Shown here in pieces: positions 33,843-43,850 of a stretch of 64,000 bases of DNA. The notes beneath the pieces are model-generated. The model was not told the DNA's origin and searched no databases. It saw only the letters and a program-made list of their open reading frames with translations. This stretch comes from Euborellia annulipes (taxonomy: Eukaryota > Arthropoda > Insecta > Dermaptera > Anisolabididae), in assembly GCA_023213315.1 (NCBI GenBank), contig JAKCPI010022042.1:1-64000 (forward strand), read 5' to 3'. The translations under genes were made by a program, and so were the position numbers. Position 1 is the first letter of the stretch; every line of letters starts with the position of its first letter.

Positions 33843-34588
33843 TGTTTAAATAGTTCTAATAGAAAACGCTACTGCATAATTTGAAGGATTTATTACTTAT
33901 TGCATGAATATAAATAAATTTCCAGTTTTTTAAAAAAAGTTATTATTTGTTTAAATATGGAATTGAATTCGAATGTTTAAAAATACATGAAAAAAAAAAA
34001 TAAAATCATGTTTTTATTTGGCAACTTCAAGGAGGTCTCGCTCACCAGGGAATATTTTTTTTTTTTTTTATTCACGTTATCTCTTAAAAAACAAACATTT
34101 ACGTTATGATGATATATTAAATTCAACTAAGATAATTCAATTGATTTATCTAATAAATTTTGCGTATTAATTTCTATTATTATTGCGTCAATTAATTTAT
34201 CCAAGACGTTTAAAGTCTACCACAGTGCAATGAGATTAGTCAGGTCTTAAAAATTTTTTTCTGGAGTGCTGAACAATCTAACATTCAAAATCTATTTTTG
34301 GTGAATACTTAACTTTCTAGAAAAATTTCTCTGTTGTGAATAGGTCTAATTACCTGTCCGTTTTTTTCCTATAAGATACCAACTCGACCTTGAAGATGGG
34401 TGATAAATTATACTAACACTCACTATATCTCAATATTAAACATAACGTCTTTGTAGTAACCCATATTCAGTCTTTAATATTAAATATATGGATAGTAATT
34501 AGTATTATTGCAATAAAACCTGTTCATTTCAACAAGAAAAATAATTAGAAAAATTAGGATGTCTGTCATTTCATATATATAAAAAATT
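33843..34588. other. A+T-rich DNA, nothing recognised
   Basis: No exon-like signals noticed. Confidence 0.5.
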
Positions 34589-34589
34589 T

Positions 34590-35203
34590 TTTTTTTACTT
34601 TCTCTTACCTATATATGTTTATATATAGAGAGAGAAAGTATTGGATTCATGTCAAAAATTGTCGAAATTGTCAAAAAAATGTCGAGATTTTGATGGATAT
34701 ACACGTTTTGAGGTCCCCTGAATCCAAAAAGTGACATGGCCAGTCTGTCTGTGAACAAAATATCTCAAGAACCGAAAGAGCTATGAGGTTGAAATTTTAT
34801 ATTTAAGTTAGTCACTCCCCTGGGGCGTAAGACGAAGCTTTTGAATAAAATCGGCCAGAGGGTACTAGTAAGTTACTGATATACTTTTTCGGTTTCTTTC
34901 GATTTTCTCAAAATGCGTTCTAACGATTTTGATTAAAATTCAAAAATCAATTATTTTTAAGATGCTCTTCAAAACGTATATTCTCATTTTGTCCTCAAAA
35001 TTGTTTGAAACACACTTTACTCTTATAGCTTCATAGGAAAGATAGGAGAAATGGTTGCCATGGTAACAAAATATATTTTCCCATGTATATAAATATATTT
35101 GATTTTAATATAACGGCGGAAGCTAAACATATGTCAACACAAAAAATCTTTGATAAGAGAAAGTTGGTTGCTGTGCGACCAGTCACACCAGATTTTTTTT
35201 TTT
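34590..35203 (+). mobile_element. Family A, nearly full length
   Basis: TTTACTTTCTCTTACC to the GTCACACCAGATT terminus, with perfect GTTGCCATGGTAAC at 35054. The first half of the terminal hairpin is deleted. Confidence 0.88.
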
Positions 35204-35594
35204 GCTACTGATGATACGAGGGTTGTTTTTTGAGGAAACAAAACATTGATTAAGTTAAATGAAATTTTGACCAAAAGCTTCAATATATTATTGAATTCTT
35301 TATAGAAATCAAAATTAAGGATATTTCAAACATTTATGTCTCAGAAATGGTCAACCCTTTAACATTAAAAGATTAAATTTTACATTTATCTTTCAAATTA
35401 TTAAAAAATTTATTAAATACATGTAAAACGAGTTGGTATATGAAAATATCATTAACAAGGACGTCCAGTTAATAAGTTGATTTCATACAAAAATAATTAA
35501 ATAAAATAAAAAAAAGCATAAAAATAATTATCAATATTTAAATTTCATGTATGTATAGATATTTTACCAGATGTGTCCTAGATTATTAAAAAAA

Positions 35595-35830
35595 AAAAAG
35601 GATTCAAAAGAACGTGGAGGAGGGAGTAGAGAAGACAAAAGAGAGAGAGATAGAACGAACGCCTAGCGAATTTCTTTCAACACACTTAAAAGGAGAGAGC
35701 GAGTCGATGGTGATGGCGACGTACGGCCTAGGCCGAATAAAGGAGGGGAAAAGAGAAGGACGAAAGAGAAGAATTCTCTGACCGTCTTTGGACAGGCAGA
35801 GAGATAAGCAAAGGGGTTGAAAAAAAAACA
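35595..35830. other. Purine-rich, GC-raised island
   Basis: Plus strand is strongly AG-biased (GAGAGAGAGATAG, GGAGGGGAAAAGAGAAGG) with CGACGTACGGCCTAGGCCG in the middle. A short frame MVMATYGLGRIKEGKREGRK begins at about 35707. This could be a 5' UTR or promoter. No gene is assigned. Confidence 0.25.
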
Positions 35831-36175
35831 TCTTTCAAAAAGGGTCTAATTATATACCACATCACTATCTCAAAGAAAAGATCTCTTAATTCTTTTTTTA
35901 AAATTCCGATTAGGCTCAGAATTTATTTATATGACCGATAAGTAAAACATTTGTATTCCTAAGATGAAAAGTGATGGCAAAAAAAAAATTATCCAATATA
36001 GCATAGCCGACATATGGACATCACATGGAGTTAAAGCAACAGGAACATCACACGTTGCAATAAACTAAATGGGGCTTTAAAAAAAATGAAATATGTAAAA
36101 TCCCTTGGGAGAGGAAATAAGTCAGACAAAAAAAAGGAAATTTGCATTCTATTAGTGTGATTAAATTTGTTAATG

Positions 36176-36391
36176 TACAGTGAGTGAGAATATTAAGTCC
36201 TACCAATGCGTTTTCTACTTGTGATTATTTCATTGTTTATATAAAAGAAAATGAAAATCTTTATTGGAAATTTTCTAGGTTTGAACCATTAAAGTTTCCA
36301 TTAAAAAATATATAATATTTTTTTTTAAAAACAATTAAATAATCACAAGTAGAAAACGCATGAGTGTGACTTAATATTGTCCCTCACTGTA
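36176..36391. mobile_element. Tc1/mariner-type MITE (family E), copy 2
   Basis: TACAGTGAGTGAGAATATTA to its inverse CCCTCACTGTA. Same arms as at 16331 and 39345. Confidence 0.9.
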
Positions 36392-37012
36392 CAAACAACT
36401 TTAGGGATATATGAGGCACTAAGCAACTTTTTATTAGTATGAACCAGGCTTGCCTGCCAGTCCGAAATTATTTTCAAGATAACAAAATTAAAGATGTTGG
36501 AGATTTTTATTCGATAGAGGCTCCTTTCTTGGCTGACATCCTCTCTCCCTTCATCATTTTAAAAAAATTAAATTTTAACTAAAATAATTCTTATATTTAT
36601 TGAATGAGAAATCTTTATTTAATAATTCATTTTAAAAATTTATCCTTCTAATGGGCGAGCACCCCGGGGGATCTCTTTAAAGGTTCGGGCCCCATGGTCC
36701 TGATCTTAATCGTACCTTGGAAAATGTCTGAATTCAACCAAGTAGACATTTATCTTGACAATAATAATTTATGATTTATTCCCATAGAACCAACCAATTT
36801 TTGATGTATCATTAAAATGGGTAAATATTTTAGCTTAGGCCCTATATTTAAAATACCGTATGTAATGCGTTATTATAAAGATAAAGAAATAATAAAATAT
36901 ATTATTCTAAAAGGTAAAATTAAATTATAGCAGATAATTTATATTATTGGTGGACGATTCTTAATTTATTTACATTGTTCCTGTATAAGGGTAGGTTGAA
37001 AGGTATTGAAGC
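36392..37012. other. No recognised gene
   Basis: A patch ATGGGCGAGCACCCCGGGGG ... TTCGGGCCCC at 36650-36700 resembles hAT interiors, but no ends were found. Confidence 0.4.
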
Positions 37013-37257
37013 CCTCGGGCTTGGTGTAGGGGTTAGCGTGCGGCCTTGGGTCGCGGGTTCGAATCCCAGGCAGTCCGATGATTTTATTTAAGTCATTTGG
37101 ATACCAAATGGCTTAAATAAGAATGCCTGGACCTCTAATAGATATTTTCATTATTAAAGGTTATCCTAGTCTTATATGGCCTGAGTTGCCGAAAAGACTG
37201 TGTGAATGTGTGAGTGTGAGTGTGAATAAGATAAAAGTGTGTATTTAAAAAAAAAAA
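37013..37257 (+). repeat. tRNA-derived SINE S1
   Basis: Box A (TTGGTGTAGGGGTTAGCGTGC), box B (GGGTTCGAATCCC), CCATTTGGATACCAAATGGC-type hairpin (with CATTTGG), GCCTGAGTTGCCGAAAAGAC tail block and poly-A. A short internal deletion separates the boxes. Confidence 0.88.
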
Positions 37258-37474
37258 GTAATGAAAATGTTAATTAATTATCAACGAAAAAGAAATAAAA
37301 CTCTACATTTTCTACTAAACAGCATTTTTTTGTTAACCAGCTTGGTATAATACTCCGTAAAAGGATTTTCTTGTTTAAAAGAAGATGCATTGTGAAAGGG
37401 TCCCCAAGAAAGATATGAGGATAATTATTAAAATTCAACAATATGCCTGATTAAAATCGGAGAGGCCATGAAAG

Positions 37475-37930
37475 GAGTCACATTTTGAAAATTTACATAC
37501 AAATTTCTCCTATACATAGAAAAAGTATTGTCGTTGTCAAAAATAAGAGAAAGTAAAAAGGAATCGAAATTTTGAGTTTAAAAAAAAAACAATGTATATG
37601 TGAATGAATGTGTGAATATCGTACGCAACGAGTTAGATCATTTGGTATGTAGTTCTTATAATCAAATAAAAAATTTGTATCTTCTTTTGGAATAAATCTG
37701 TCAACTGTAAGTGGTATTTTATCTAAGATTTTTTTCAAAACGTTGAAATTTGTAATTTCTTTTTTGTCCTATTATGATAAATTAGAATATTTTTGAGTTT
37801 TTTTTTTTTTTTGTTACACGTTTTTAAGGGAACTGAATAGTTTAGAGATATTCACGGTGATTCAACAAAGTCGAGAAAATATTTTTTTTTTCATGAAAAT
37901 CTTTTGTGATTTTTAGTTTGAATAACGAAG
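37475..37930 (-). mobile_element. Family C copy, diverged
   Basis: Contains AAGAGAAAGTAAAAAGG, GTGTGAATATCGTACG, TTCTTTTGGAATAAATCTGTC, AAACGTTGAAATTTG and the GAACTGAATAGTTTAGAGAT block shared with 3841-4790 and 45910-46775. The strand assignment is tentative. Confidence 0.55.
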
Positions 37931-38091
37931 CCCAACTTGGCTCTACAATCACTTTGAGTAACATTTAGCAAATATTCTTGTTGACTAGTTTAAAATAATA
38001 ATACCTCTCAGGGTAGATAAACAATAAAAAAAAAAATGGAATTATTTATGATATAAAATTCAACAGGCTGTTATGGTGTTTATTTGTTTAC

Positions 38092-38257
38092 AAAACATGA
38101 ATTGCTGGGCTAACCTGGCGAAAGGCTCATGGGCGACATCGTAATCCTGATGGATGTCCTGGCAGGTAACGAGTCGGGCAATTTGTTCGTCGTTTAAAGT
38201 GAGCCATCCTGGTTGGTGACCCTCGCCGCGGCCAGGAATCCCCGGCGGCGGCCGCAT
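38092..38257 (-). CDS. Candidate first coding exon, product unknown
   Basis: A minus-strand ATG at 38257 opens MRPPPGIPGRGEGHQPGWLT, then LNDEQIARLVTCQDIHQDYD and VAHEPFARLAQQFMF. A donor-like TTT|GTAAAC follows at 38091, giving an exon of 166 nt. The frame would otherwise stop at about 38060. The region upstream (38258-38580) is GC-rich and A/T-rich by turns, as in a 5' UTR and promoter. The frame stays open upstream of the ATG as well, but that part translates poly-T and is unlikely to be protein. Residue composition and absence of low complexity make this the most protein-like sequence in the window. I do not recognise the family. No following exon was found with confidence at lower coordinates. 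Confidence 0.5.
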
Positions 38258-38580
38258 CCCAATTAAATAAATAATATATAATAATAAATAAAGTAATCCA
38301 AAAAAGAATAAAAAAAAACTAGCAGACACAGGCACAGACAGGCACAACGTTTGAATACACACACGCACTCGGAGCTGCGAGGACCCTCCGAGAAACGGCG
38401 GCAACAACGGCAACTCAGTGACTGACTCAACGATTCAAAGGACAGTCTGCACAGTCAGCTGCTGCTGCTCCTGCTTCAGTGCTGCCCTCTCCACTCACTC
38501 TTTTCTTTCAGGCAAGCAGGCAGGTACAGTGCTAGCCAAAAGCAGTCAAGAAGTGACCTGGGCGACCAGCGGCGCACCCA
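38258..38580 (-). promoter_or_regulatory. GC-rich upstream region of the 38.2-kb exon
   Basis: Contains CpG-bearing CTCCGAGAAACGGCGG and a CTGCTGCTGCTCCTGC tract in A+T-rich surroundings, directly upstream of the minus-strand start at 38257. This is the expected look of a promoter or 5' UTR. No TATA box or initiator could be fixed. Confidence 0.3.
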
Positions 38581-38754
38581 CACATTTATTATTTATTTAT
38601 ACAAGAAAAAAATATAAAAGTAAATAAATGAAAAATAATTTTAAAATATACAATTTTAATTTTTTTTTATAAAGTGAATAAGCTTTTATAAATCTGTTTT
38701 GAATCATCATTTCATTTTTTGGATAAACAGAAAATTTGAGAACACACCACCAAA

Positions 38755-38830
38755 GGCCTTCTTAGTCTTCTTCTTCTTCTGTCCTCACCCTTATTATTCC
38801 AGCGGTGCGGGGTCGGCGGCAAAGGCATTA
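38755..38830. repeat. Fragment of the GC-rich dispersed repeat
   Basis: CTTCTTCTTCTGTCCTCACC followed by AGCGGTGCGGGGTCGGCGG matches sequences at 8290-8345 and 25610-25635. Confidence 0.6.
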
Positions 38831-38920
38831 GTGTTTTCTCTTAATTTTTAATAAAACTGTCCATAATTTTTTTTTCCAAAAAAATTATTGCTCGTATTAT
38901 TTATACACTTCTTTTTTCTT

Positions 38921-39009
38921 TCAAATAAAACAAAAAGCAACAAAAATGTGCTTCATTTCTTCTTTTGGGCCTCCTCCTCCCCTTATAGCCCACCTAACCT
39001 CACCATTAC
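38921..39009 (-). CDS. Weak candidate terminal exon
   Basis: A long T tract followed by AG (minus strand) precedes a frame reading NGEVRWAIRGGGGPKEEMKH and IFVAFCFI before TGA at 38921. The T tract is also a plain homopolymer, so the acceptor is not strong evidence. No motif was recognised. Confidence 0.2.
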
Positions 39010-39344
39010 CTAAAAAAAAAAAAAAAAAAATATTAGTTTCCATATTTTGATTTTATCACTTGATGAAAATTTACTTACATTTGAAATTTTGTTGCTTTCA
39101 AAATTTATCTTCTTAAGGCTTCTTTTTTTTGATTTGCACTTCACTTTATAAAATATATTATAAAAAATAGACAAATTCATTTTAAAAAATGAGTTCGCGG
39201 TTGTAAAAAATTTAATATAAAAATGTAGAAAAATTTGTCAAATTTGAACACCCATCCGATCACAAGTTCAAATGAACAATGGGGTACCTACCCCAAAGGG
39301 TAAACTTCCGAAGGGGCGCCTTTAATTTAAAATTACTTACTGTG

Positions 39345-39558
39345 TACAGTGAGGGACAATATTAAGTCCCACCCACGCGTTTTCTACTTGTGATTATTTC
39401 ATTGTTTTTAAAAAAATATTATATATTTTTTAATGGAAACTTTCATGGTTCAAACCTAGAAAATTTCCAATAAATATTTTCATTTTCTTTAATAAAAACA
39501 ATGAAATAATCACAAGTAGAAAACGCATGGCTGGGACTTAATATTGACCCTCACTGTA
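39345..39558. mobile_element. Tc1/mariner-type MITE (family E), best copy
   Basis: TACAGTGAGGGACAATATTA and its inverse, TA at both borders, arms of about 65 bp including CACAAGTAGAAAACGC. 214 bp, no coding capacity. Confidence 0.92.
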
Positions 39559-39981
39559 CGTTTATCGATGAGTTGATACCAATATAGATGATAATTAAGC
39601 CAAAATGTTTCCTTCATCTGTATTATTAAAATATGTCGATGTTTTTATTTAACCAGAATGAAAACAAGAAGTCATCTGAAAAATATAAAATTTGAATTAG
39701 TTTTGCTCATTTTATTTTAATAAATATTTTAGATGAAATTAACTTACTTATTTAAAAATTTCGCGTAATACTTAATCTTGAAGACTTCTTTTTCTTTAAA
39801 ATAAACTAAATCAAAATTCAAGCAAAAATAATGTCCTTCACGAACAATTATTTTAGTTATTCGCATCAAAAGGAGTATGCAAAATTTCAAAAAAGAAATG
39901 CGATTTATAATCCGAAAAATCCCAAAGTCGGGTGCCTGAAGAAATCATATCAGTAAGAATGAACGTGATTTTTTGGATTAC

Positions 39982-40183
39982 GAGTAAACGAGAGACCAGG
40001 GGGCTGAAAGAGATCCTACCTAGCCTAATTAAAAATTGTAGAAGAATTGTAATTGTATATACCCGGTCCCCACCATCAGATCGGCGGGGCCCTCGGGTCT
40101 GTCCCTGGCCTTAAGGGTATGCGTTATTTACATCCAGGCTATCCCTGGAAAACGACATCCCTCCCTGACTCTCGTTTACTTAT
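39982..40183. repeat. Inverted-repeat element with GC-rich core
   Basis: GAGTAAACGAGAGACCAGGG at about 39982 pairs with CCCTGACTCTCGTTTACTTA at about 40163. The core contains CCCGGTCCCCACC and GGCGGGGCCCTCGGG. MITE-like, single copy in this window. Confidence 0.6.
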
Positions 40184-40437
40184 GAATCGTTCATGGAACA
40201 AATCAACGAAAATATAATTCATTTTACTTCTCTGGTGGATCCTAAATACAAATACAACCAAGGGCCCCTAACAAAACGAACTAACTAAAGATTAGAGGAG
40301 GCACCTGAAGCTAATAACAACGACGAATCTCCAACAGAGTCCTAAATTGCAGAATATTCTCATTGATTTCTCCACTATTAGCTTCATTAGAAGTAGCTGC
40401 AAGTTCAAAAATAAAATCCCTATCGTTGGCATGGTGC

Positions 40438-40980
40438 ATTCCCCCCCCCCCCCCTATATTTAAACTATATTTAAACTACAATTTAAGGTGTGAAAATGAA
40501 TTTTTAAATTATGGATCGAAAAGTCAATACATTTAAATTTGTATTCCAATATAAATCACACCATAAGTTCTAGGTACCAAGTTGATGATGTCCCTCGAAG
40601 CAGGAGAGAGAGGCATCCTCTCTCCCGATGCAGGTGGGGAGGAAATCGAATCTAATTTTTATTAAAATTAAAAAAAATTAAGTTAATTTTTTAGCAAAAA
40701 TTTTTTATAAAAATTTATATCAAATTTTTGAAAATTTTTTTAATGAAATCCAAATTTAATTAAGAAATTAGAAATGAAAATTTTAAAATGCAAATTAATT
40801 AAAAGTTAAAATTATTTTATTTATAATTTATTCAAATTTCTGAAAATTATCTATTTAAAAAAAAATATTGATTGATTTTAAAAAAGGGCTAATTCTCTTT
40901 GGGGTCAGCTGAAAAGAAAATAACATCCTAAAAAAGCTAATCTAATCTACCCCCTTCAAAATTCTTGCACCATGCAATTA
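40438..40980. other. No confident gene
   Basis: A run of 14 C at 40441 and, on the minus strand around 40560-40640, a frame ERMPLSPASRDIINLVPRTY preceded by a pyrimidine-rich stretch and containing donor-like AACTTG|GTACCT. It might be an exon, but the acceptor is poor. The rest is A+T-rich. Confidence 0.2.
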
Positions 40981-40984
40981 TTAC

Positions 40985-41005
40985 CTTAGATACCGTCTCG
41001 GAGAT
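40985..41005 (-). CDS. Candidate 21-nt microexon (ISETVSK)
   Basis: On the minus strand a pyrimidine tract of about 20 T/C ends in TTTTACAG, followed by 21 nt ATCTCCGAGACGGTATCTAA G and then GTAATAATT, a good donor with AAG before it. Read in phase 0 the seven codons give Ile-Ser-Glu-Thr-Val-Ser-Lys with no stop. Length divisible by three fits an in-frame cassette. Other exon-like segments on the same strand lie at 41169-41285 and 42382-42468. The host gene is unknown. The exon could also be noncoding. Confidence 0.4.
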
Positions 41006-41168
41006 CTGTAAAAAAAAAAGAAAAAAAAATTCATTAGAAACAGATAATTAATTTATATTATATTATTAGGGAGAATTTATGAATTTATATTTATGTATGT
41101 GCGTGTATGTGTATGGGCGTGAGTGTGTGTGGAGGGTATATGTTACCACCAGAGTATGAAATATTTAC

Positions 41169-41285
41169 CTCTCGCGGTATTGAAGGTCACTCGAAGCTCC
41201 AGCAGTAGTTGGCGCTCAGCTTCTCAGCTTCGAAGTCCAATTGCACTGGCGACGCACAAACACAAACACACACACAAACACGAAT
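41169..41285 (-). other. Exon-like segment, copy 1 of a tandem duplicated pair
   Basis: Acceptor TGTTCTCTTTTTCAG and donor CGAGAG|GTAAATAT bound 117 nt. All three frames have a stop, so as drawn it would be untranslated, a terminal exon, or decayed. The copy at 42382-42468 shares the acceptor, the start ATTCGTGTTT, the TTCGA core and the donor GTAAATA. An internal GT-rich microsatellite explains part of the length difference. Confidence 0.4.
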
Positions 41286-41394
41286 CTGAAAAAGAGAACA
41301 TCTTTTAGAATCTCACACTCTTATCAAAAGATATCAAAGATATTTGGAGATTTTCATTTAAAATTTCTTGAATAGATTGGCTGTAGATATTCAA

Positions 41395-41665
41395 TTGGAA
41401 GAAAGGGACGGGAGCCTTCCCGGGAACAGCAGCCAGGTGAAATAAAAAGCTTTATATTCTTTCTGTTGACGACGCTTCAGGTGCTAGTCGCACTCATCCT
41501 CAGGGCAAGCAAAATTGTCCGTGAAGATTAGTGCGGGCAAGCAAAATTGTCCCTGAGGATGAGTGCGACTAGCACTCGAAATGTCGGAAACAGAATATAA
41601 AGCTTTTTATTTCACCTGGCTGCTGTTCCTGGGAAGGCTCCCAATCCTTTCTTCCAATTTTCATT
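41395..41665. repeat. Inverted repeat with paired hammerhead-like cores
   Basis: Arms carry GGAGCCTTCCCGGGAACAGC / GCTGCTGTTCCTGGGAAGGC and CAGGTGAAATAAAAAGCTTT with its inverse. The right arm has CTGAGGA (41553), a perfect six-bp stem GAGTGC/GCACTC with loop GACTA, then GAAATGTC. The left arm has the same core on the minus strand (about 41468-41503). All canonical hammerhead core positions except the first stem pair spacing are met. It lies between the two copies of the duplicated exon. Confidence 0.65.
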
Positions 41666-41996
41666 TAAAATAATATATATGAAATTAAAAAATATTATTT
41701 GAGTGTGATGTTTAGAAAATATTTTAATATGCGTATGTATAAAAGCATTTGGACCTATATGTAGATGTGTGTACATCTCTACATCTCTCGTAAGCTAAAT
41801 GAGCAAAATAAAAAAATTAAAATAATAAATCTTTTAATTAATTGGAGAAGAAATATTATATAGGCGTATATTAGGTAAATATAAGAAAGTATTAAACAAA
41901 GAGTAAGATTACTAATATTAAGTTTCAATTCGTATAAGAAATAAGAAATAATTGTAATAAAACAATCAATTCTGATATTCAAGAAACAGCTCAAGT

Positions 41997-42253
41997 AAAT
42001 TTTTCTCAATTCTCGAATGTTTACTTTGAAGTTTGCAAGGTGGACGTGCAGACTTTTAAATAATTTTAAACAATTATTTTTCAGAAATTTTATTAGCTGA
42101 CAACTGATTGCAATGTAGATGACCGAAACTGTACATTGCAATCAGTTGTCAGCTAATAAAATTTCTGAAAAATAATTGTTTAAAATTATTTAAAAGTCTG
42201 CACGTCCACCTTGCAAACTTCAAAGTAAACATTCGAGAATTGAGAAAAATCAA
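41997..42253. repeat. Near-perfect palindrome with 125-bp arms
   Basis: Left arm TTTTCTCAATTCTCGAATG... to CAGTTGTCAGC... is repeated inverted with almost no mismatch around 42124 (loop about 12 bp, GATGACCGAAAC). The near identity implies recent formation or gene conversion. The open frame at 41779-42141 runs through it and is not a gene. Confidence 0.88.
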
Positions 42254-42381
42254 TTCTGAGGTTAAGAGTGCTGTGCTACCAGACACATCCTATTTTTATA
42301 ATATTTAGATGCATTTGTGACCAAGTGTGAAGGGATGAAGGAGGCTGTATGTGATACTAGACTATAAAATATTGTATTTAC

Positions 42382-42468
42382 CCTTAGAGGCAGTGAAGAC
42401 CATTCGAAGCTCGTTGCAATCTTTGTATTCAGTTAAAAAAATTTCAAATGCACCGGAGAAACACGAAT
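42382..42468 (-). other. Exon-like segment, copy 2 of the duplicated pair
   Basis: Acceptor TTCTTTTTTTCAG, 87 nt, donor TAAGG|GTAAATAC. Like copy 1 its length is a multiple of three but frame 0 has a stop (TAA). Sequence conservation with copy 1 is best at the borders and in GAGCTTCGA(A/G)TG near the donor. Could be alternative 5' UTR exons. Confidence 0.4.
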
Positions 42469-42570
42469 CTGAAAAAAAGAACATCTTTTAGAATTTCTCT
42501 CTTATCAAACAATATCAAAAGAATTTGCAAAAAAAATTTTTATTTACATCGAAATATTAGTTATTTCAAG

Positions 42571-43319
42571 CAGAGGCGTACCGAGGCAGTTGGGGGCCTG
42601 GGGCGGCACTAGATGAGGGGGCCTTATATTGAATTTTTTTTTTTGGGGGGGGTGCTCATCTTTAAATATCCCTCTCCTCCATACACAAAAATATTTTTAA
42701 AATACCGTATATCCCTGAACCCCAAAGGCCCCGGGGCCTCTCAAAGAGAAATTTTCATTAAATTTTGTTTTTACTTGAGCCCTGAGGGCCCCGGGGCCTC
42801 TCAAAGGGAAATTTTCATTAAATTTTGTTTTTACTTGAGCCCCAAGGGCCCCGGGGCCTCTCAAAGGGAAATTTTCATTAAATTTTGTTTTTACTTGAGC
42901 CCTGAGGGCCCTGGGGCCTCTCAAAGGGAAATTTTCATTAAATTTTGTTTTTACTTGAGCCCCAAGGGCCCCGGTGCCTCTCAAAGGGAAATTTTCATTA
43001 AATTTTGTTTTTACTTGAGCCCCAAGGGCCCCGGGGCCTCTCAAAGAGAAATTTTCATTAAATTTTCTTTTTTTATCTAAATTTTCCCATTTTTACTTGA
43101 GCCCTGAGGGCCCCGGGGCCTCTCAAAGAGAAATTTTCATTAAATTTTCTTTTTTTTATCTAAATTTTCCCATTTTTACTTGAGCCCTGAGGACCCCGGG
43201 GCCTTTCAAAGGGAAATTTTCATTAAATTTTTTTTTTTATAAATATTTGGGGGCCTATGCCGGCTCGGGGCCTGGGGCGGACCGCCCCCCTCGCCCCCCC
43301 CCCCCTCGGTACGCCACTG
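42571..43319. mobile_element. Non-autonomous hAT element with internal minisatellite, 749 bp
   Basis: Ends CAGAGGCGTACCGAGG and the inverse of CAGTGGCGTACCGAGG, bounded by 8-bp ATTTCAAG on both sides (42563-42570, 43320-43327). G/C runs sit inside both ends. The interior is mostly a tandem array (42721-43230). No transposase. Confidence 0.92.
42721..43230. repeat. Minisatellite, six 60-bp units then two longer units
   Basis: Unit: GCCCCGGGGCCTCTCAAAG then GAAATTTTCATTAAATTTTG and TTTTTACTTGAGCCC. Because 60 is a multiple of three, frames of 155 codons on the plus strand and 115 on the minus strand stay open by periodicity alone. A related unit, inverted, occurs at 54110-54230 in another hAT element. 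Confidence 0.95.
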
Positions 43320-43744
43320 ATTTCAAGTAAATAATTTGAACAAAAAAAAAAATTAATAAAGGAATAATTAAGTTAAAATGTAAATAATATAAATTAAAAT
43401 TTGATGAATAGAGCAAAAAATATATAAAAAGTAATGAGTCTTATTTCTAGTAACTTGTATTCGCTTGGCCTTATTTAAACCGAGGGCAAAAATCTCTGAG
43501 CTACAAGGTCATTTCTAAGTTATAAAGTATCATCAAGCTCGATTCGGATCTATCCATTCGATGGACTTAATCGTTTGGGCTTAGCCTATATTGAATAAAT
43601 ATAAAGTAAAACAAGCGATTAGTTATAACAGATTTGTTTTATATTTAAGAGACTAAAAATCCGCTCTCTATTTACTATTAAGTCAAGGGAATATTAAAAT
43701 ATTTAATTCGATAAAGTGTTAAATACGCAAAATAATTTTTGGCT
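43320..43744. other. A+T-rich DNA, nothing recognised
   Basis: No exon-like signals or repeat matches beyond a hAT target copy at the left border. Confidence 0.45.
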
Positions 43745-43850
43745 GGGCGTAACGCAGAAATAGAGGTCTCGCCTCTTGTTCTATGGATCAGAGGTTCACT
43801 TCATGTCCTGAGCAATTAAATTTTTTAAATCATATTGGCATTAAATGTTG
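43745..43850 (+). repeat. tRNA-like SINE fragment
   Basis: GTTCTATGGATCAGAGGTTCACTTC with a box B-like GGTTCACTTC and following AATTAAATTTTTTAAAT ... GGCATTAAATG resemble SINE S2 in layout. A family A/C end GAGAAAGTAAAAGG follows at 43862. Confidence 0.4.

Noticed and set aside
38258..38413. N-terminal extension of the 38.2-kb exon (52 more codons)
   Set aside because: That part translates poly-T and TATT repeats (FFLFFFGLLYLLLYIIYL), expected of untranslated A+T DNA.
41779..42141. 120-codon minus-strand frame
   Set aside because: Half of it lies in a near-perfect palindrome, the rest is Ile/Leu/Tyr-rich A+T sequence with no motif.
42613..43080. Long open frames on both strands (155 and 115 codons)
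   Set aside because: They run through a 60-bp tandem array inside a hAT element. The openness follows from the period being a multiple of three.
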